NCBI GenBank assembly: GCA_001275005.1
Contig: JWZX01003362.1
Coordinates: 1-25,634, forward strand
Length of the DNA stretch: 25,634 bases
DNA from: Chrysochromulina tobinii
Taxonomy: Eukaryota; Haptophyta; Prymnesiales; Chrysochromulinaceae
Reading direction: 5' to 3'
In this document: piece by piece, positions 1 through 9,246 of the stretch
Numbering within the stretch: the first letter of the stretch is position 1
Layout of the letters: each line of letters opens with the position of its first letter
Program-made: the position numbers and the translations under genes
Notes under the pieces: generated by a model
What the model saw: only the letters and a program-made list of their open reading frames with translations
Database searches by the model: none
Told to the model about the DNA's origin: nothing

Positions 1-195
1 TCGGAAAGTGATCCTCAACAGTAAAAGTTCAAGTCTATCCCACTTGAGACTCGGCCTTGAAGTTCTGAGGTCAGGTCGGACCGCTGAGAACAATACGGTT
101 TAGTTATGAAACCATTCCCTCGGTTCGCCTCGAACGAAACTCATCAAACGTCACGCAGACGTAAAACTTAGGCGAAGTCTTGCAATGCAGGAAGC

Positions 196-819
196 ATGGG
201 CACGTACATTCCGCCACAAAATTTTGGCATGATCGAGGAGAACCTGTACCGCTCGGCGCAGCCCAACGAGCTTAATTTTCCCTTCCTCGAAAAGCTCCGC
301 TTGCGCACGATCATCTACCTCGCGCCAGATGAGCTGCCACAATCACTGCTCGTGTGGCTCCAGGATCAGCACATTGACCTTGTGCACCTGGGTGAGGACG
401 GCAGCGGCGGCCAGCGGAGCCCGTTCAAGCCCGTCTCTGAAGAGACTGTTCTCGAGGGCTTGCGGCTGCTGCTCGACCCTGCGCGCTACCCGCTTCTCGT
501 CATGTGTAATCTCGGCCGCCATCGTACAGGCACGATGATTGGCTGCCTGCGCAAGCTGCAGGGCTGGAGCCTCACGCCGATCCTCGAGGAGTACCGACGG
601 CACGCAGGCCCCAAGTATCGGCTCCTCAACGAGCAGTTTATCGAGCTCTTCGACACCGACCTTGTGCATGTGCCGCTGCAACGGAGGCCGCCATGGCTGG
701 CTGCAGAGGTGCTTGCACCTGCGCGAGAGAAATCGTCATCTGGCGGCCTTCTGCAGCGTGCGCAAACGGCAGCCGCTCCCGATCGCGAGCCGAACGCAAG
801 TGCTGGTGGCGCCGGGTGA
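196..819 (+). CDS. OCA1/Siw14-type atypical tyrosine phosphatase
   Basis: The 207-residue protein carries the CX5R phosphatase signature at residues 104-110 (CNLGRHR), followed by TGT. C104 would be the catalytic nucleophile and R110 the phosphate-binding arginine. The N-terminal segment with NFGMIEENLYRSAQP (about residues 9-23) and the NFPFLEKL motif is typical of the fungal and plant OCA1/Siw14 (PFA-DSP) family. Members with this fold hydrolyse phosphotyrosine or inositol pyrophosphates; the substrate here cannot be told from sequence. The family core ends near residue 165. The last 40 residues are Ala/Ser-rich and not conserved. The start is the first in-frame ATG that includes the conserved N-terminal motif. 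No signal peptide or membrane segment is visible, so a cytosolic location is inferred. The family call is solid; the choice between OCA1 and Siw14 is from memory of motif wording. Confidence 0.88.
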   Translation: MGTYIPPQNFGMIEENLYRSAQPNELNFPFLEKLRLRTIIYLAPDELPQSLLVWLQDQHIDLVHLGEDGSGGQRSPFKPVSEETVLEGLRLLLDPARYPLLVMCNLGRHRTGTMIGCLRKLQGWSLTPILEEYRRHAGPKYRLLNEQFIELFDTDLVHVPLQRRPPWLAAEVLAPAREKSSSGGLLQRAQTAAAPDREPNASAGGAG

Positions 820-1396
820 CCTCACCGTTTTCTGATTGGCCGTTCGGCGGTCAATTGGACCTCGATGGATAGTTACACGTAAGGACGACGTCTGTCGGCA
901 CTCGGCAGGGGCACGTCGAAGTTGACAGCAAAGAGCGTTTTCTGATTTGTTACTGATATTGACCTTTTTAAGAGATCTTTCCGTTTGCAGCTTGATCCAA
1001 CGCGCTCAGACGCCTCGAGCGAGGGCGCTCCCACCGGGACGCGGGAGAGGCGAGAGCGGGCGAGCGCGTCCGGGTCTGAGGCGACGGCGGGCCGCGCTCA
1101 GTGAACAGACCCGAGACCGACGCAGGTCACGCGCGACCTGGCCCGTCCTGGCCGCGGTGCGCGCGGCGGGCGGGCCGCGTCGGGGCGATTTCCGTTACTC
1201 ACGCCTTCGCCCTTGTCGCTTGATCGGGAGAAGAGACAAGCCTCCCAGCCCCCACAGTGGAGCAGAGACACTGTTGTGGCAGGATCGAATGCGCCCAATC
1301 CCGGCGGATCACGGTACACGCGCATGTGTGAGTACGCTGGAGCTCGCTGCATACACTTGGGACCGCCAGCTCGACGGTTGACGGAGCGCACACCGC
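820..1396. other. Intergenic spacer between convergent genes
   Basis: These 577 bases separate the ends of the phosphatase gene and the hypothetical gene on the opposite strand. Short open frames exist but are Arg-rich, lack convincing ATG starts and show no domain. The segment around 1010-1180 is very GC-rich. I see no RNA gene or repeat. Confidence 0.5.
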
Positions 1397-2539
1397 TCAC
1401 CGGTCTCTCCATGCCGCGGCCGCCGATTTCGGGGAGACCGCGGAGGGTCGCTCCCAATCTGGCAACACGGTGTCCGGCCGCGGCGAGATGGGCATAAGTG
1501 GCGCGTACACGAGGGGCTTGCCGTGAGGTAGCAAAGGCATGGGATCCGCGCCCAGCGAGATCATGCGACGCCAGTCCCCTTGCGCCATGGTGGATAAGAC
1601 TTTCATATCGCTCGCGAGGCGGGGCGAGAGCTCACGCATGGGATGTGCGGGGGTGAGCGTAAGAGGCGTATTTTCTCCGGGTCCTGAGGCTACGCGCCAG
1701 GATCTTCGAAAGTGGCGACTGCCGCGGGCTGTTGCAGCGCCACTCGCTGGCGGCGCCGGCCGCATCGGCAATTGAGGGATCGCCAAAGCGACTGGAGCGG
1801 TGACTGCTCGGCTTGTGCTGACCTCACCGGTTCTCGGCTGTTGCCCAGTCACAGGAGACTGCCGTGGGGCTGGCCCCTGGCCTCTCGTCGACTCGAGTGG
1901 CGAATGCCGTACCGCATAGCCGCGCCTCACAGCCTTGCGTATCAATTCGAGCGTATCCGCGTGCAATGACGCCCGCACCTCGGCCGAGCGAGCATCGTAA
2001 TCTAACGAGCGAGCACGCCGCTTCCTCGAGCCGTATGCACTGCTCTTGGTGCTGCTGCCAACGTCACCCCTCCACACGCTGCCGGCGTCAAAGTTGCTGT
2101 CACCGCCTGAGCGAGGGGGGCGTGCGCGTGCGTAGGCGTCCCAAGGGAGTGAAGGTGTAGGGACGAAGCGTGTCGTGTATGAAATGGCTGACAACGCCAA
2201 GGGGTCCTCCGCAAAAGACGTCCGCGGTCGCGAGCGCTCCTCATATGTGTTCTTTTCGCCCTGGTGCGCACCGCCGATAACGGCGGGCAAGGGGGGCAGT
2301 GAGGGCAGTGGTGCCAATTGCGGTTGTGAGGGCACCAATGCTGTTCCTGTCGGGCTTAGGTGTAGGCTTTGCTTGTCTGCTTCCCTAACCCTAGTCTTGC
2401 GCTCACTTGCCATTGCCGTCCGCTGGCCCGTGAGCACGCGCGCCTCGGACTCATTATTGTGGACTCCGTTGGATACGTGCAGCACCTGCAGCCCAACCCA
2501 CCCGTCCGACGTAGCCTGAAAAGTCAGGCGTACATGCAT
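1397..2539 (-). CDS. Unrecognised Ser/Pro/Arg-rich protein
   Basis: A long minus-strand frame runs from 2806 to 1397. Its first in-frame ATG is at 2539, giving 380 residues. The frame above that ATG begins only at a TTG and could be 5' UTR, or part of an exon if splicing occurs. The protein is rich in Ser, Pro, Ala and Arg, with a short ordered-looking N-terminus (TFQATSDGWVGLQVLHV) and a basic stretch SRKRRARS in the middle that could act as a nuclear localisation signal. The C-terminal 60 residues contain several Trp, Pro and Met residues (QGDWRRMISLG, LPDWERP) and look less disordered. No domain is recognised. It is accepted because the frame is the longest in the region and both sides are bounded by oppositely oriented genes. 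It may still be a chance frame in GC-rich DNA. Confidence 0.42.
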   Translation of the reverse strand: MHVRLTFQATSDGWVGLQVLHVSNGVHNNESEARVLTGQRTAMASERKTRVREADKQSLHLSPTGTALVPSQPQLAPLPSLPPLPAVIGGAHQGEKNTYEERSRPRTSFAEDPLALSAISYTTRFVPTPSLPWDAYARARPPRSGGDSNFDAGSVWRGDVGSSTKSSAYGSRKRRARSLDYDARSAEVRASLHADTLELIRKAVRRGYAVRHSPLESTRGQGPAPRQSPVTGQQPRTGEVSTSRAVTAPVALAIPQLPMRPAPPASGAATARGSRHFRRSWRVASGPGENTPLTLTPAHPMRELSPRLASDMKVLSTMAQGDWRRMISLGADPMPLLPHGKPLVYAPLMPISPRPDTVLPDWERPSAVSPKSAAAAWRDR

Positions 2540-3188
2540 CGTGCCGCTGTCCGTATCGCTGAAAGATCGACCTGAGTGGATGGTTGATACTGCTCGCGCA
2601 CCCTCAGTGTCGCGCGTCAAAAGCACACCGCGTGTTTCAGAGGCCTTTTTCCGTGTGGCTTGTCTGTTGCTCGGCGGAAAGTTGACGAACAGGGCAAGTT
2701 TTTTGGCGGAGTGAGGGGGTCCCGTAACGATACCGCACTGCGAACTTACACACACGAGGGCCGCGCTTGTGGACGGTGTTCGTTTGACACGGAGGCTGTC
2801 CTTCAATAAGCACTGTGCGACGTCTCCGACTCGGTGCGCCCGCCACTGGGGTCTGGGGAGTCTTGTGGGGAGTGTGCCCCGTCCCCGCGCCGCTCAAGCG
2901 CCGCTCCCCACACCGGCGCGCGCGCGGCGGCGGCCCCGCACGCGGCGACGGACCGGGGAATTATGTCAGGGAGCTCTACAGTCAAATCCGTAGTTTCTGC
3001 CTTACAATGTATTTCGAGTACAAGTGCCTAGCGTCCCCGATTTGCTCGAGCTATTCCTTTACGATTCACTCCTATCCATTTCGGTTTGCATGGTTCAGCA
3101 CATCCGCTCTACCACCGCGGCGCGTCCGTCTTGTTCGCGCAAAACAAAACAAGACTCCACTCGTGGTTGGTGGTCCGTCGTGGCGTCG
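2540..3188. other. Spacer between divergent hypothetical gene and kinase gene
   Basis: About 650 bases lie between the ATG of the minus-strand hypothetical protein and the preferred ATG of the kinase, so both promoters should be here. The stretch 2815-2960 is strongly GC-rich and G/C-run rich, then gives way to AT-richer DNA (2965-3110) just before the kinase. I see no clear TATA box, repeat or RNA gene. Confidence 0.4.
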
Positions 3189-4511
3189 ATGGCAGACCGT
3201 GTGGGCGAGTACACTTTGAGCGAGACTCTGGGGGTCGGAAGCTTTGGCCGCGTCGTCCTTGGCATGCACCGCAGGACGGCGGCACGTGTGGCCATCAAAA
3301 TTCTTCCCAAGGATGCTGCTAACGAGTGCGCAATTAAGCGTGTGTCCACCGAGATTTCGACCATGGAGAAGACTGGACGAGAATGCCCCTTCGTCGTGCA
3401 GCTGCTTGAGGTTCTTATCGGGCGCAGCAACATCTACCTTGTCATGGAGTATGGCGGCAGTGAGCTCTTTCCAGCCGTGTTCAAGCTGGCGTCCGATGTC
3501 GAATCAGACGTGGGTTCACCACTCCGTGAAACACGTGCTCGTACGTACTTCCAGCAACTCGTCATGGGCGTGCAGTGGTGCCACAAGATGGGGGTAGCAC
3601 ATCGCGATCTGAAACCTGCGAATTTGCTGCTCGACGACAACGCCGTGCTCAAGATTGCCGACTTTGGCTTTGCCGCGATGCTGAACCTCGACTCTGGCCA
3701 GCCAGAGCGGCGTAGCATGAGGAAGACCATGTGCGGTTCACCGCTGTACATGGCCCCGGAGCTTCTCTCCCTCCGCGAAGGTTGCGCATACGACTCGCTG
3801 GCCACGGATGCGTGGGGCTGTGGAGCAGTTTTATACGCGATGGTGCTGGGCACGCCACCATTCCCTGCCGATTCCTTCTCTGAACTGGTGGAGCTTGCCT
3901 TGCACCCACGGGCAAACCTTAAGATTCCCGATCGCATGCATCGTGAGCTGGGCAAACTACTGCGAGCAATGCTGCGCCTCGATTCCAAGAAGCGCTTCAC
4001 GCTGCGACAGGTTGCACGCAGCTCCTGGTTTCAGACTGATCTCGCACGGACGCTATCGCGCACCCCGACTTTTCGCTCACCGTTTGAGCCCAAGCGCACA
4101 AACAAGCGCACGGCCAGCTCCGAATCATCTTTCGCCGAGGTTCGTGCGGACGCAGGTTTGCTCGCCTCGAGCGAGCGTACATCTCCATCGCAGGTGCTAT
4201 TATCGGTGGGTGACGCGGCTGCGTTGCGACAACGTGGATCATGGCTAAACATGCGTAACGGAGCCATGCCCATGCGGATTCAGACTCACACCGTCATGGT
4301 CAGCAGTCTAAGCCCACAGGCAATAAAACAGATTAGTGAACAAGATGAAGCGAAGGCAGCATGCCCAGCCTTGACAATGGAGACTCGGCGAGTTTCATCA
4401 GTGCAGATCGTCAGCGATGATTTGCGAGAAGCTGCAGCGGGTCTGGCGAATAGGCTTCGCCGGCTCGTGCGAGCCACCCGCTCAACTGGACTAGCAGAAA
4501 CATCGACATAA
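3189..4511 (+). CDS. CAMK/SnRK-like Ser/Thr protein kinase
   Basis: The 440-residue product has a complete kinase domain at residues 8-281: glycine loop GVGSFG (15-20), ATP lysine K37 in VAIKIL, catalytic loop HRDLKPAN (138-145), DFG (158-160), activation-segment end MAPE (188-191) and DAWGCGAVLY (207-216). The HRDLKPAN plus CGSPLYMAPE pattern places it among Ser/Thr kinases of the CAMK/AMPK/SnRK type. All catalytic residues are intact, so it should be active. The C-terminal 160 residues are Ser/Ala-rich with no recognised NAF, UBA or EF-hand motif, so it is not a clear CIPK or CDPK. The start at 3189 leaves seven residues before the domain; an in-frame ATG at 3090 would add 33 residues without conserved content. 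A strong foldback sits directly after the stop. Confidence 0.9.
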   Translation: MADRVGEYTLSETLGVGSFGRVVLGMHRRTAARVAIKILPKDAANECAIKRVSTEISTMEKTGRECPFVVQLLEVLIGRSNIYLVMEYGGSELFPAVFKLASDVESDVGSPLRETRARTYFQQLVMGVQWCHKMGVAHRDLKPANLLLDDNAVLKIADFGFAAMLNLDSGQPERRSMRKTMCGSPLYMAPELLSLREGCAYDSLATDAWGCGAVLYAMVLGTPPFPADSFSELVELALHPRANLKIPDRMHRELGKLLRAMLRLDSKKRFTLRQVARSSWFQTDLARTLSRTPTFRSPFEPKRTNKRTASSESSFAEVRADAGLLASSERTSPSQVLLSVGDAAALRQRGSWLNMRNGAMPMRIQTHTVMVSSLSPQAIKQISEQDEAKAACPALTMETRRVSSVQIVSDDLREAAAGLANRLRRLVRATRSTGLAETST

Positions 4512-4533
4512 ACATGACCCATGCGGACCCAGT

Positions 4534-4591
4534 AGAACTGTCGGCGTTTCTCGTCGGGGCCCAGTAACCGACTAGAAACGCCGACAGTTCT
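4534..4591 (+). repeat. Near-perfect inverted repeat (foldback) in kinase 3' region
   Basis: AGAACTGTCGGCGTTTCT at 4534-4551 is matched perfectly by its reverse complement at 4574-4591. After one mismatch (4552 against 4573) five more pairs form (4553-4557 with 4568-4572), leaving a 10-base loop. That is 23 of 24 positions paired. It begins 22 bases after the kinase stop codon and about 720 bases before the myosin stop, so it most likely lies in the kinase 3' UTR. It could be an mRNA-end or stability element, a small-RNA precursor-like hairpin, or a tiny remnant inverted-repeat element. No flanking direct repeat is obvious. Confidence 0.85.
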
Positions 4592-4805
4592 TAACCACCC
4601 GCGTGTACGACCGCCGACCCGTGCTCTAGCTTTACTCTAGCTTAAGCTCGCTTACACGCTTAGTGCTGGCTGCTGCTTCGGGGGACGAGCGGTCGGGCCG
4701 GTCCGCGATACCGCGAGGCGCGCGTTGCGAGAGCCGAGACCCTCCGCACCGGCGTGCGTGCCGTACGCGCGCCCCCGGTCGGTACGGTGTAGAAGCTACT
4801 GTGGG

Positions 4806-4829
4806 GACCGGACCGTGAGGGGTCCGGTC
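4806..4829. repeat. Short perfect hairpin, 9-bp arms
   Basis: GACCGGACC (4806-4814) and GGTCCGGTC (4821-4829) are perfect reverse complements with a 6-base loop. It lies in the spacer between the kinase and myosin genes, just before the TATAAAA string at 4842. In GC-rich DNA such short hairpins are not rare, so function is uncertain. Confidence 0.6.
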
Positions 4830-5310
4830 GATCGATTTCGATATAAAATCTCGATGCTATACGCACCGCCGCGGCCCGGTCACGCGTCGGGCGGTCGGGT
4901 GGTAACACGTTTATCTAAATACTCAAGCGCGAGCTTCGGAAGAGGATCCAGAGACGCGGAATTAAACCGGCACACCGGACAGTTTGGCTGGTTCAGCCCT
5001 GAGCGCGTCTCGGGCCGCGGCACGAGGTGGCACACACGCACACGCAATGCCACGGCACGTTTTGACCCGCCGGGGGCGAGCTCTGCGCACATTGTGCCAG
5101 CGGCGGATGATGCCGGTGCCTGAGTGCTGAGATCGAGCGGACCTCGCTCACCCCCGCCACGACCGCGCTCAACGTGGAGCAGGACCGGCCGCGGGTTCAA
5201 GGTTACGGCCCAAGGTGCATGGACCGACGCCACAACAGTAATCAATCTACACGGCACAAGCGTACACGAGAGCTGCATGCAGCATGCAAGCCCAATCAAA
5301 GTGCGCTCGC

Positions 5311-8300
5311 TCACCTCGATGCGCCAGTGACCCCGTTGTAGCCAACAAGGAAATCGTTGTAGTCGCGCGTCGCATCGTCAGGCGGTGCAGTCTCGTCCAT
5401 CTCGTCAAACATGACCTCGGTGATCCGATCGACCCACGCCTCCGAGGATGACTCCTTAGGGCGCAGGATGTACTTATGGCGGCTCGTCTGGATCTCGAAA
5501 CCATCGCTCAGGTCGTCGTCGACGAAGCCCTCTTTGAGCGCTGCGGGGATCTCGACCGCGACATCCTCCTCGTTGAGGGTCACCTGCGCCTGCATCAGGT
5601 CGATCGCCTTGCCGCGGATGCGCTTCTCGAAGGGGTCGACGAAGCCCGTGTTGGGCTGAAAGTGCACCACGTGCTTCGTGCGCAGGAGAATGAAGTACTC
5701 GAGCTGCCATTCAGCCTTCTTCGGTTTCTTGGGCGTCTTGCCAGGTGCCAACTTTGGCGGCACCATGTCGATCACCTTCATGAGCATGTGGCCCGAGTGC
5801 GCGATGTCGTCGTATTCGAACATCTGAGGCGCGTCCGTAATCTCGTCCATCAAGTGCTCACCGCCGCCGTCTGCCCCCGCGCCCGTGGGCGCCGTGCCGC
5901 CCGCCGCGCCACCCAAGGGCGCGTTCGGGTTGATTCCGAAGACAGTCGTGGGCGCGATCGCCTGCCCAAGGTTTGCCAGGAAGCGGTCGAGCAGTCCGAT
6001 CTCATCCTGCGCCATGTCGTTCGTCTGCTTGTACTCCTCGATGGCCTGCTTTATGATCGACTTGGCGCCCTGCGGGATGTTGATCGTGAAGGCGCTCTTG
6101 TCGTTCGGGTCGATGGGCGCGCGCTTGGAGACGACGCGCGGGCCGTATGCGAGCGAGGAAAGCTGTGGCAAACCCGCGCCGCCCCCGCCGCGCCGCGAAT
6201 CTGGCCCGCTCTGCTGCTGCGCCGCCTGCCGCTGCTGCACTGGAACCCCTTGGCCCATCGAATGGCGTGGGTTGGTCTTGGGTCTGGGCCCGCTCTCACC
6301 CCCGCCCCCGCCAGTGGCCGCCGCGCCGCCCCGCAGCTCCTGCCGTGTCACCGGCTGGGTCGCCTTGGTCTCCGGCTGCTTCGTGCACGTCGCCGCGAGG
6401 ATGTTATGAATCTCGGACGAGCTCAGCTTCTCAGCATTCTCCTTCTTCTCTTCCTCGATCTTCTGTTTACGGGCAAAGATTCCCTTTTTGAGCACACTCT
6501 GCGCGTGGATCTTCTTCTGGCGCTCAATCTCGGCCAGGCGCGCCCTCTCCCTGTCGCGAAATTGCTTCAGCTTCTTGATGCGCCGGCGCCAGATCCACTT
6601 GCGTACAGCGTTTTGCACTTTGACCCTCGCCTGTTTACGACCTTGGAACTCCTGGATCTTTTTGACGAGGATCGGTACCATCTCGTCCAGATTGGCGTCC
6701 TTGAGCTCCTCGAGAAAATTCGCCTTGCCACTGCGCATAAAGATCTTGTACATGCCTAGCTGGTAGTCTTCCTTCGTCAGGCCGTAGGCGAGCGCAATCG
6801 CCTCGACAAACTCCGACGGCGGCAGCGCCTGCACGAAGTCGGGCATAAACGACTTGTATCGCTCGTGGATGGATGCGTATGGGATGCGGGACGGGAAGCC
6901 GCGCTGCATGAGCTCGACCGCCTCCAGCGTGCCCGAGCACTTGAGCTGCGTGAGCACGAACGCGCCATATAGCAGGTTGGGTTTGAGCTCGTTGTTGGGC
7001 TTGATGCACCGGATGAAGTGCGCGTCAGTCGATTCGAGCGCGTCGAGCAGCTTCTTGAGCGAACCAAGGAAGCCCTTCGAGACCGTCTGCTGAACCTGGG
7101 GTTTATTCGCGGCGCCGGCGCCGGCCTTCGAGCCCTTGGCGTCCTCGTCCTTCTTGGCTATGAAATCCCTGATCAGCACCTTCTTCGATTTCGTAAGAAA
7201 CTTTTCGTAGTCCTCCGAGAGTTTGTCGTTGTTCTTGTCGAGCCAGCCGAGCACCGAGTAGGTCACGTCGCCTGCAAAGTGCTTGAGGACGAACGCCTCC
7301 TTGTCCGAGAGTCCCTTGGCGGCGCCCTTGCCACCACCGCCCGCCTTGGGTCGGCACAAAATCTTCGTGCGTGCGTGGTTCTCGTGCAGCGTGGTGGCGA
7401 GGGTCTCATCCGTCGCCTTGGGCGCCTTGCACACGGAGTCGAGCGCGGGGAAGATGCCCTTATCCTTGCCCTCGCAAACCTCGATAATTGCCGAGTTGTC
7501 CGTGTACGTGATCGCCTCCCACCTGATGCCGTCATTCTTGTATGCGAGCTCCTCCGCCTTGAAGACTGCACGCAGGAAAAAGTTTTGGAGCTTCTCGTTC
7601 GCAAAGTTGATGCACAGCTGCTCGAAGGAGATGACCTCGAAGATCTCGAAGCCGAAGACGTCGAGCAGGCCGATGAAGTCAAGCCCAGGTGCCAACGCGG
7701 TGCCGAGCGACTCGTTAATGCGCACCACCAGGTAGTCAAAGAGCCGCTGGTAAATCGTCTTGCAGAAAGCATCGCGGCCCAGGACCGCCTTCTTGGGGTC
7801 CTGTTCGATGGTGTAGCTCTCGGTCTTGCTCACTTTGAGCGTGGCCTTGAGGAGCGCCGCCTCCATGTCCGAAGCCGACGTACCAAGCAGCGACGCCGCG
7901 AGCGTACACACATCCGGCTCTGAGATGTAGGATGCAGCGTCGTTGTCCTCGTCACCAAACGTGAGGTTGCCGAGCGCGAGGATGGCCGCCACCAGCTCCT
8001 GGACCTCGCGGTTCTCCGTCACAGAGACGCCAATGTTGCGCAAGGCGTTGACAAGGCCGCCGTACTCCTCTTGGTCGTTCACATGCGGGATCGTCAGGCA
8101 GCCTGAGCGCTTAAGCAGCCGCGCCCACTCGGGTTCACTCGAGGGCAGCAAGCGTGCGCCACAGAGCACGTGGTAGAAGATATGATAGTTGCGCTCACCG
8201 CTTGCTGTGGTGGCGACGACGCGCGACTTCTCGAGCAAAAAGGTCTGCACTTCCGCGCCCACGAGCCTGTGGCGATCGTTGAATCGCATCGTCACGAACT

Positions 8301-8961
8301 TGCCGAAGCGCGAAGAGTTGTTGTTGCGCACCGTCTTCGCGTTGCCGAGGGCCTCGAGCACTGGGTTCGATTCGAGGATGCGCGTGGCGAGGTCGGAGCT
8401 CTCATCGCATGCGCGCCAGACCAGGTAGTTCATGCACTGCTTGTTCACCTCCGTCTTGCCGGCGCCAGACTCGCCCGACACCACCAGCGACTGCGGCTTC
8501 TTCTGCTTGATCAGCTGCATGTACGCGGCCTCTGCCATCGAGAACGTGTGCGCCGGCCGGTCCGGGTGGCCCACTGGGTATTTCTTGGCCTTCCCCATGA
8601 GATCCGGTGTGTACAGGCGCTCAATATATTTGAACGGGTTGATGGCCACCAGGATCGGTCCGACGAATGTGTAGATCTCGTCGAGGGCGTACCGCTCCTT
8701 GGAGTTGGCCAGTAGTGTCGCATCCGAGAGGTGCAACAGCGCGGTGTGGTCACTCTGGTGGTGCCCCACCGGGTTGGCTGGGAAGAAGAGATCCGTCTCA
8801 TATTTGTCGCCCGTCTCAGTCTCGATCTGCGCAAACTTTCCTGCGATACCCTTGAGCGTTGCGATCACGAAGACATCGGGGTTCTGCACATCCACGTCCC
8901 GCACCCACACCTTGCTTCCAAGCTTGAGGCCGCCTTTTTTCTTGGGCTCCGAGTCGCCCAT
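5311..8961 (-). CDS. Unconventional myosin heavy chain with C-terminal PH domain
   Basis: A single uninterrupted 1216-residue frame. The motor domain spans about residues 65-765: P-loop GESGAGKT (163-170), switch I NNSSRFGK (214-221), switch II DVFGFE (434-439) and the actin-binding region with FIRCIKPN (649-656). E381 lies 16 residues before the DAFCK motif, so the TEDS position appears acidic, which in the family removes the need for head phosphorylation. A basic neck follows (about 766-840), with at most one or two poor IQ motifs and a short charged helix. A Gly/Gln-rich linker (880-930) leads to a PH-like domain at about 1055-1188, with W1177 near its end fitting the usual C-terminal helix. 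It would move on actin and bind membrane phosphoinositides through the PH domain. No long coiled coil is seen, so it is probably monomeric. The start is the ATG at 8961. The class cannot be assigned by eye. Confidence 0.95.
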   Translation of the reverse strand: MGDSEPKKKGGLKLGSKVWVRDVDVQNPDVFVIATLKGIAGKFAQIETETGDKYETDLFFPANPVGHHQSDHTALLHLSDATLLANSKERYALDEIYTFVGPILVAINPFKYIERLYTPDLMGKAKKYPVGHPDRPAHTFSMAEAAYMQLIKQKKPQSLVVSGESGAGKTEVNKQCMNYLVWRACDESSDLATRILESNPVLEALGNAKTVRNNNSSRFGKFVTMRFNDRHRLVGAEVQTFLLEKSRVVATTASGERNYHIFYHVLCGARLLPSSEPEWARLLKRSGCLTIPHVNDQEEYGGLVNALRNIGVSVTENREVQELVAAILALGNLTFGDEDNDAASYISEPDVCTLAASLLGTSASDMEAALLKATLKVSKTESYTIEQDPKKAVLGRDAFCKTIYQRLFDYLVVRINESLGTALAPGLDFIGLLDVFGFEIFEVISFEQLCINFANEKLQNFFLRAVFKAEELAYKNDGIRWEAITYTDNSAIIEVCEGKDKGIFPALDSVCKAPKATDETLATTLHENHARTKILCRPKAGGGGKGAAKGLSDKEAFVLKHFAGDVTYSVLGWLDKNNDKLSEDYEKFLTKSKKVLIRDFIAKKDEDAKGSKAGAGAANKPQVQQTVSKGFLGSLKKLLDALESTDAHFIRCIKPNNELKPNLLYGAFVLTQLKCSGTLEAVELMQRGFPSRIPYASIHERYKSFMPDFVQALPPSEFVEAIALAYGLTKEDYQLGMYKIFMRSGKANFLEELKDANLDEMVPILVKKIQEFQGRKQARVKVQNAVRKWIWRRRIKKLKQFRDRERARLAEIERQKKIHAQSVLKKGIFARKQKIEEEKKENAEKLSSSEIHNILAATCTKQPETKATQPVTRQELRGGAAATGGGGGESGPRPKTNPRHSMGQGVPVQQRQAAQQQSGPDSRRGGGGAGLPQLSSLAYGPRVVSKRAPIDPNDKSAFTINIPQGAKSIIKQAIEEYKQTNDMAQDEIGLLDRFLANLGQAIAPTTVFGINPNAPLGGAAGGTAPTGAGADGGGEHLMDEITDAPQMFEYDDIAHSGHMLMKVIDMVPPKLAPGKTPKKPKKAEWQLEYFILLRTKHVVHFQPNTGFVDPFEKRIRGKAIDLMQAQVTLNEEDVAVEIPAALKEGFVDDDLSDGFEIQTSRHKYILRPKESSSEAWVDRITEVMFDEMDETAPPDDATRDYNDFLVGYNGVTGASR

Positions 8962-9246
8962 GCTGCGTCAACCGCTGTTTGGAGGGTGTCTGGACTGATT
9001 GGAAGCTAGCGCCCGCAGCACTCAGCAGGAGCCACAGCGCCAAGACAATTTTCGTGACATCCTGCAACCAAGCGGAAGTTATGTCCTGATGGCATTTTAA
9101 TTGGGTTTCGCCGTCAAGTTATAAGCAGCGAGTACCCATTCGTTACAAGCGTACAGCCGCGACGATGGGAGCGGCCACAATGAAAAGATTCGTTTCGCGC
9201 GAACGCAGGAAAACGTTACAAAACATCACACAAAATCAGCCAGACG
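8962..9246. promoter_or_regulatory. Divergent promoter region, myosin and EF-hand genes
   Basis: The two start codons are 285 bases apart and point away from each other, so both promoters should be here. An ATTGG (reverse of CCAAT) lies near 9099 and TTATAAG near 9119. These are weak motif matches only, and the bidirectional role is inferred from layout. Confidence 0.4.

Larger units (their letters stand above)
4512..5310. other. Intergenic spacer between convergent kinase and myosin genes
   Basis: The spacer holds the foldback at 4534-4591, a 9-bp-arm hairpin at 4806-4829, and a TATAAAA string at 4842-4848 with no gene just downstream to use it. Short open frames on both strands lack domains. 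No tRNA cloverleaf was found; the GGTTCA strings near 4988 and 5194 do not form a T-arm. Confidence 0.45.

Noticed and set aside
947-1381. 144-residue plus-strand frame
   Set aside because: It has no ATG at its start, is Arg/Ala-rich without any domain, and sits in very GC-rich DNA where open frames arise by chance.
4660-5123. 132-residue plus-strand frame with the TATAAAA at 4842 as promoter
   Set aside because: The TATA string is inside the frame, not before it; the start is not an ATG and the product has no domain.
5160-5230. GGTTCAAGG near 5194 and GGTTCAGCC near 4988 as tRNA B-boxes
   Set aside because: The flanking bases do not form a T-stem and no cloverleaf can be drawn around either.
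5476-6759. 427-residue frame antisense to the myosin gene
   Set aside because: It is the mirror of high-GC codon use in the myosin and shows no domain; the myosin frame is certain. Similar antisense frames at 7018-7923, 16568-17644 and 17654-18316 were dropped for the same reason.
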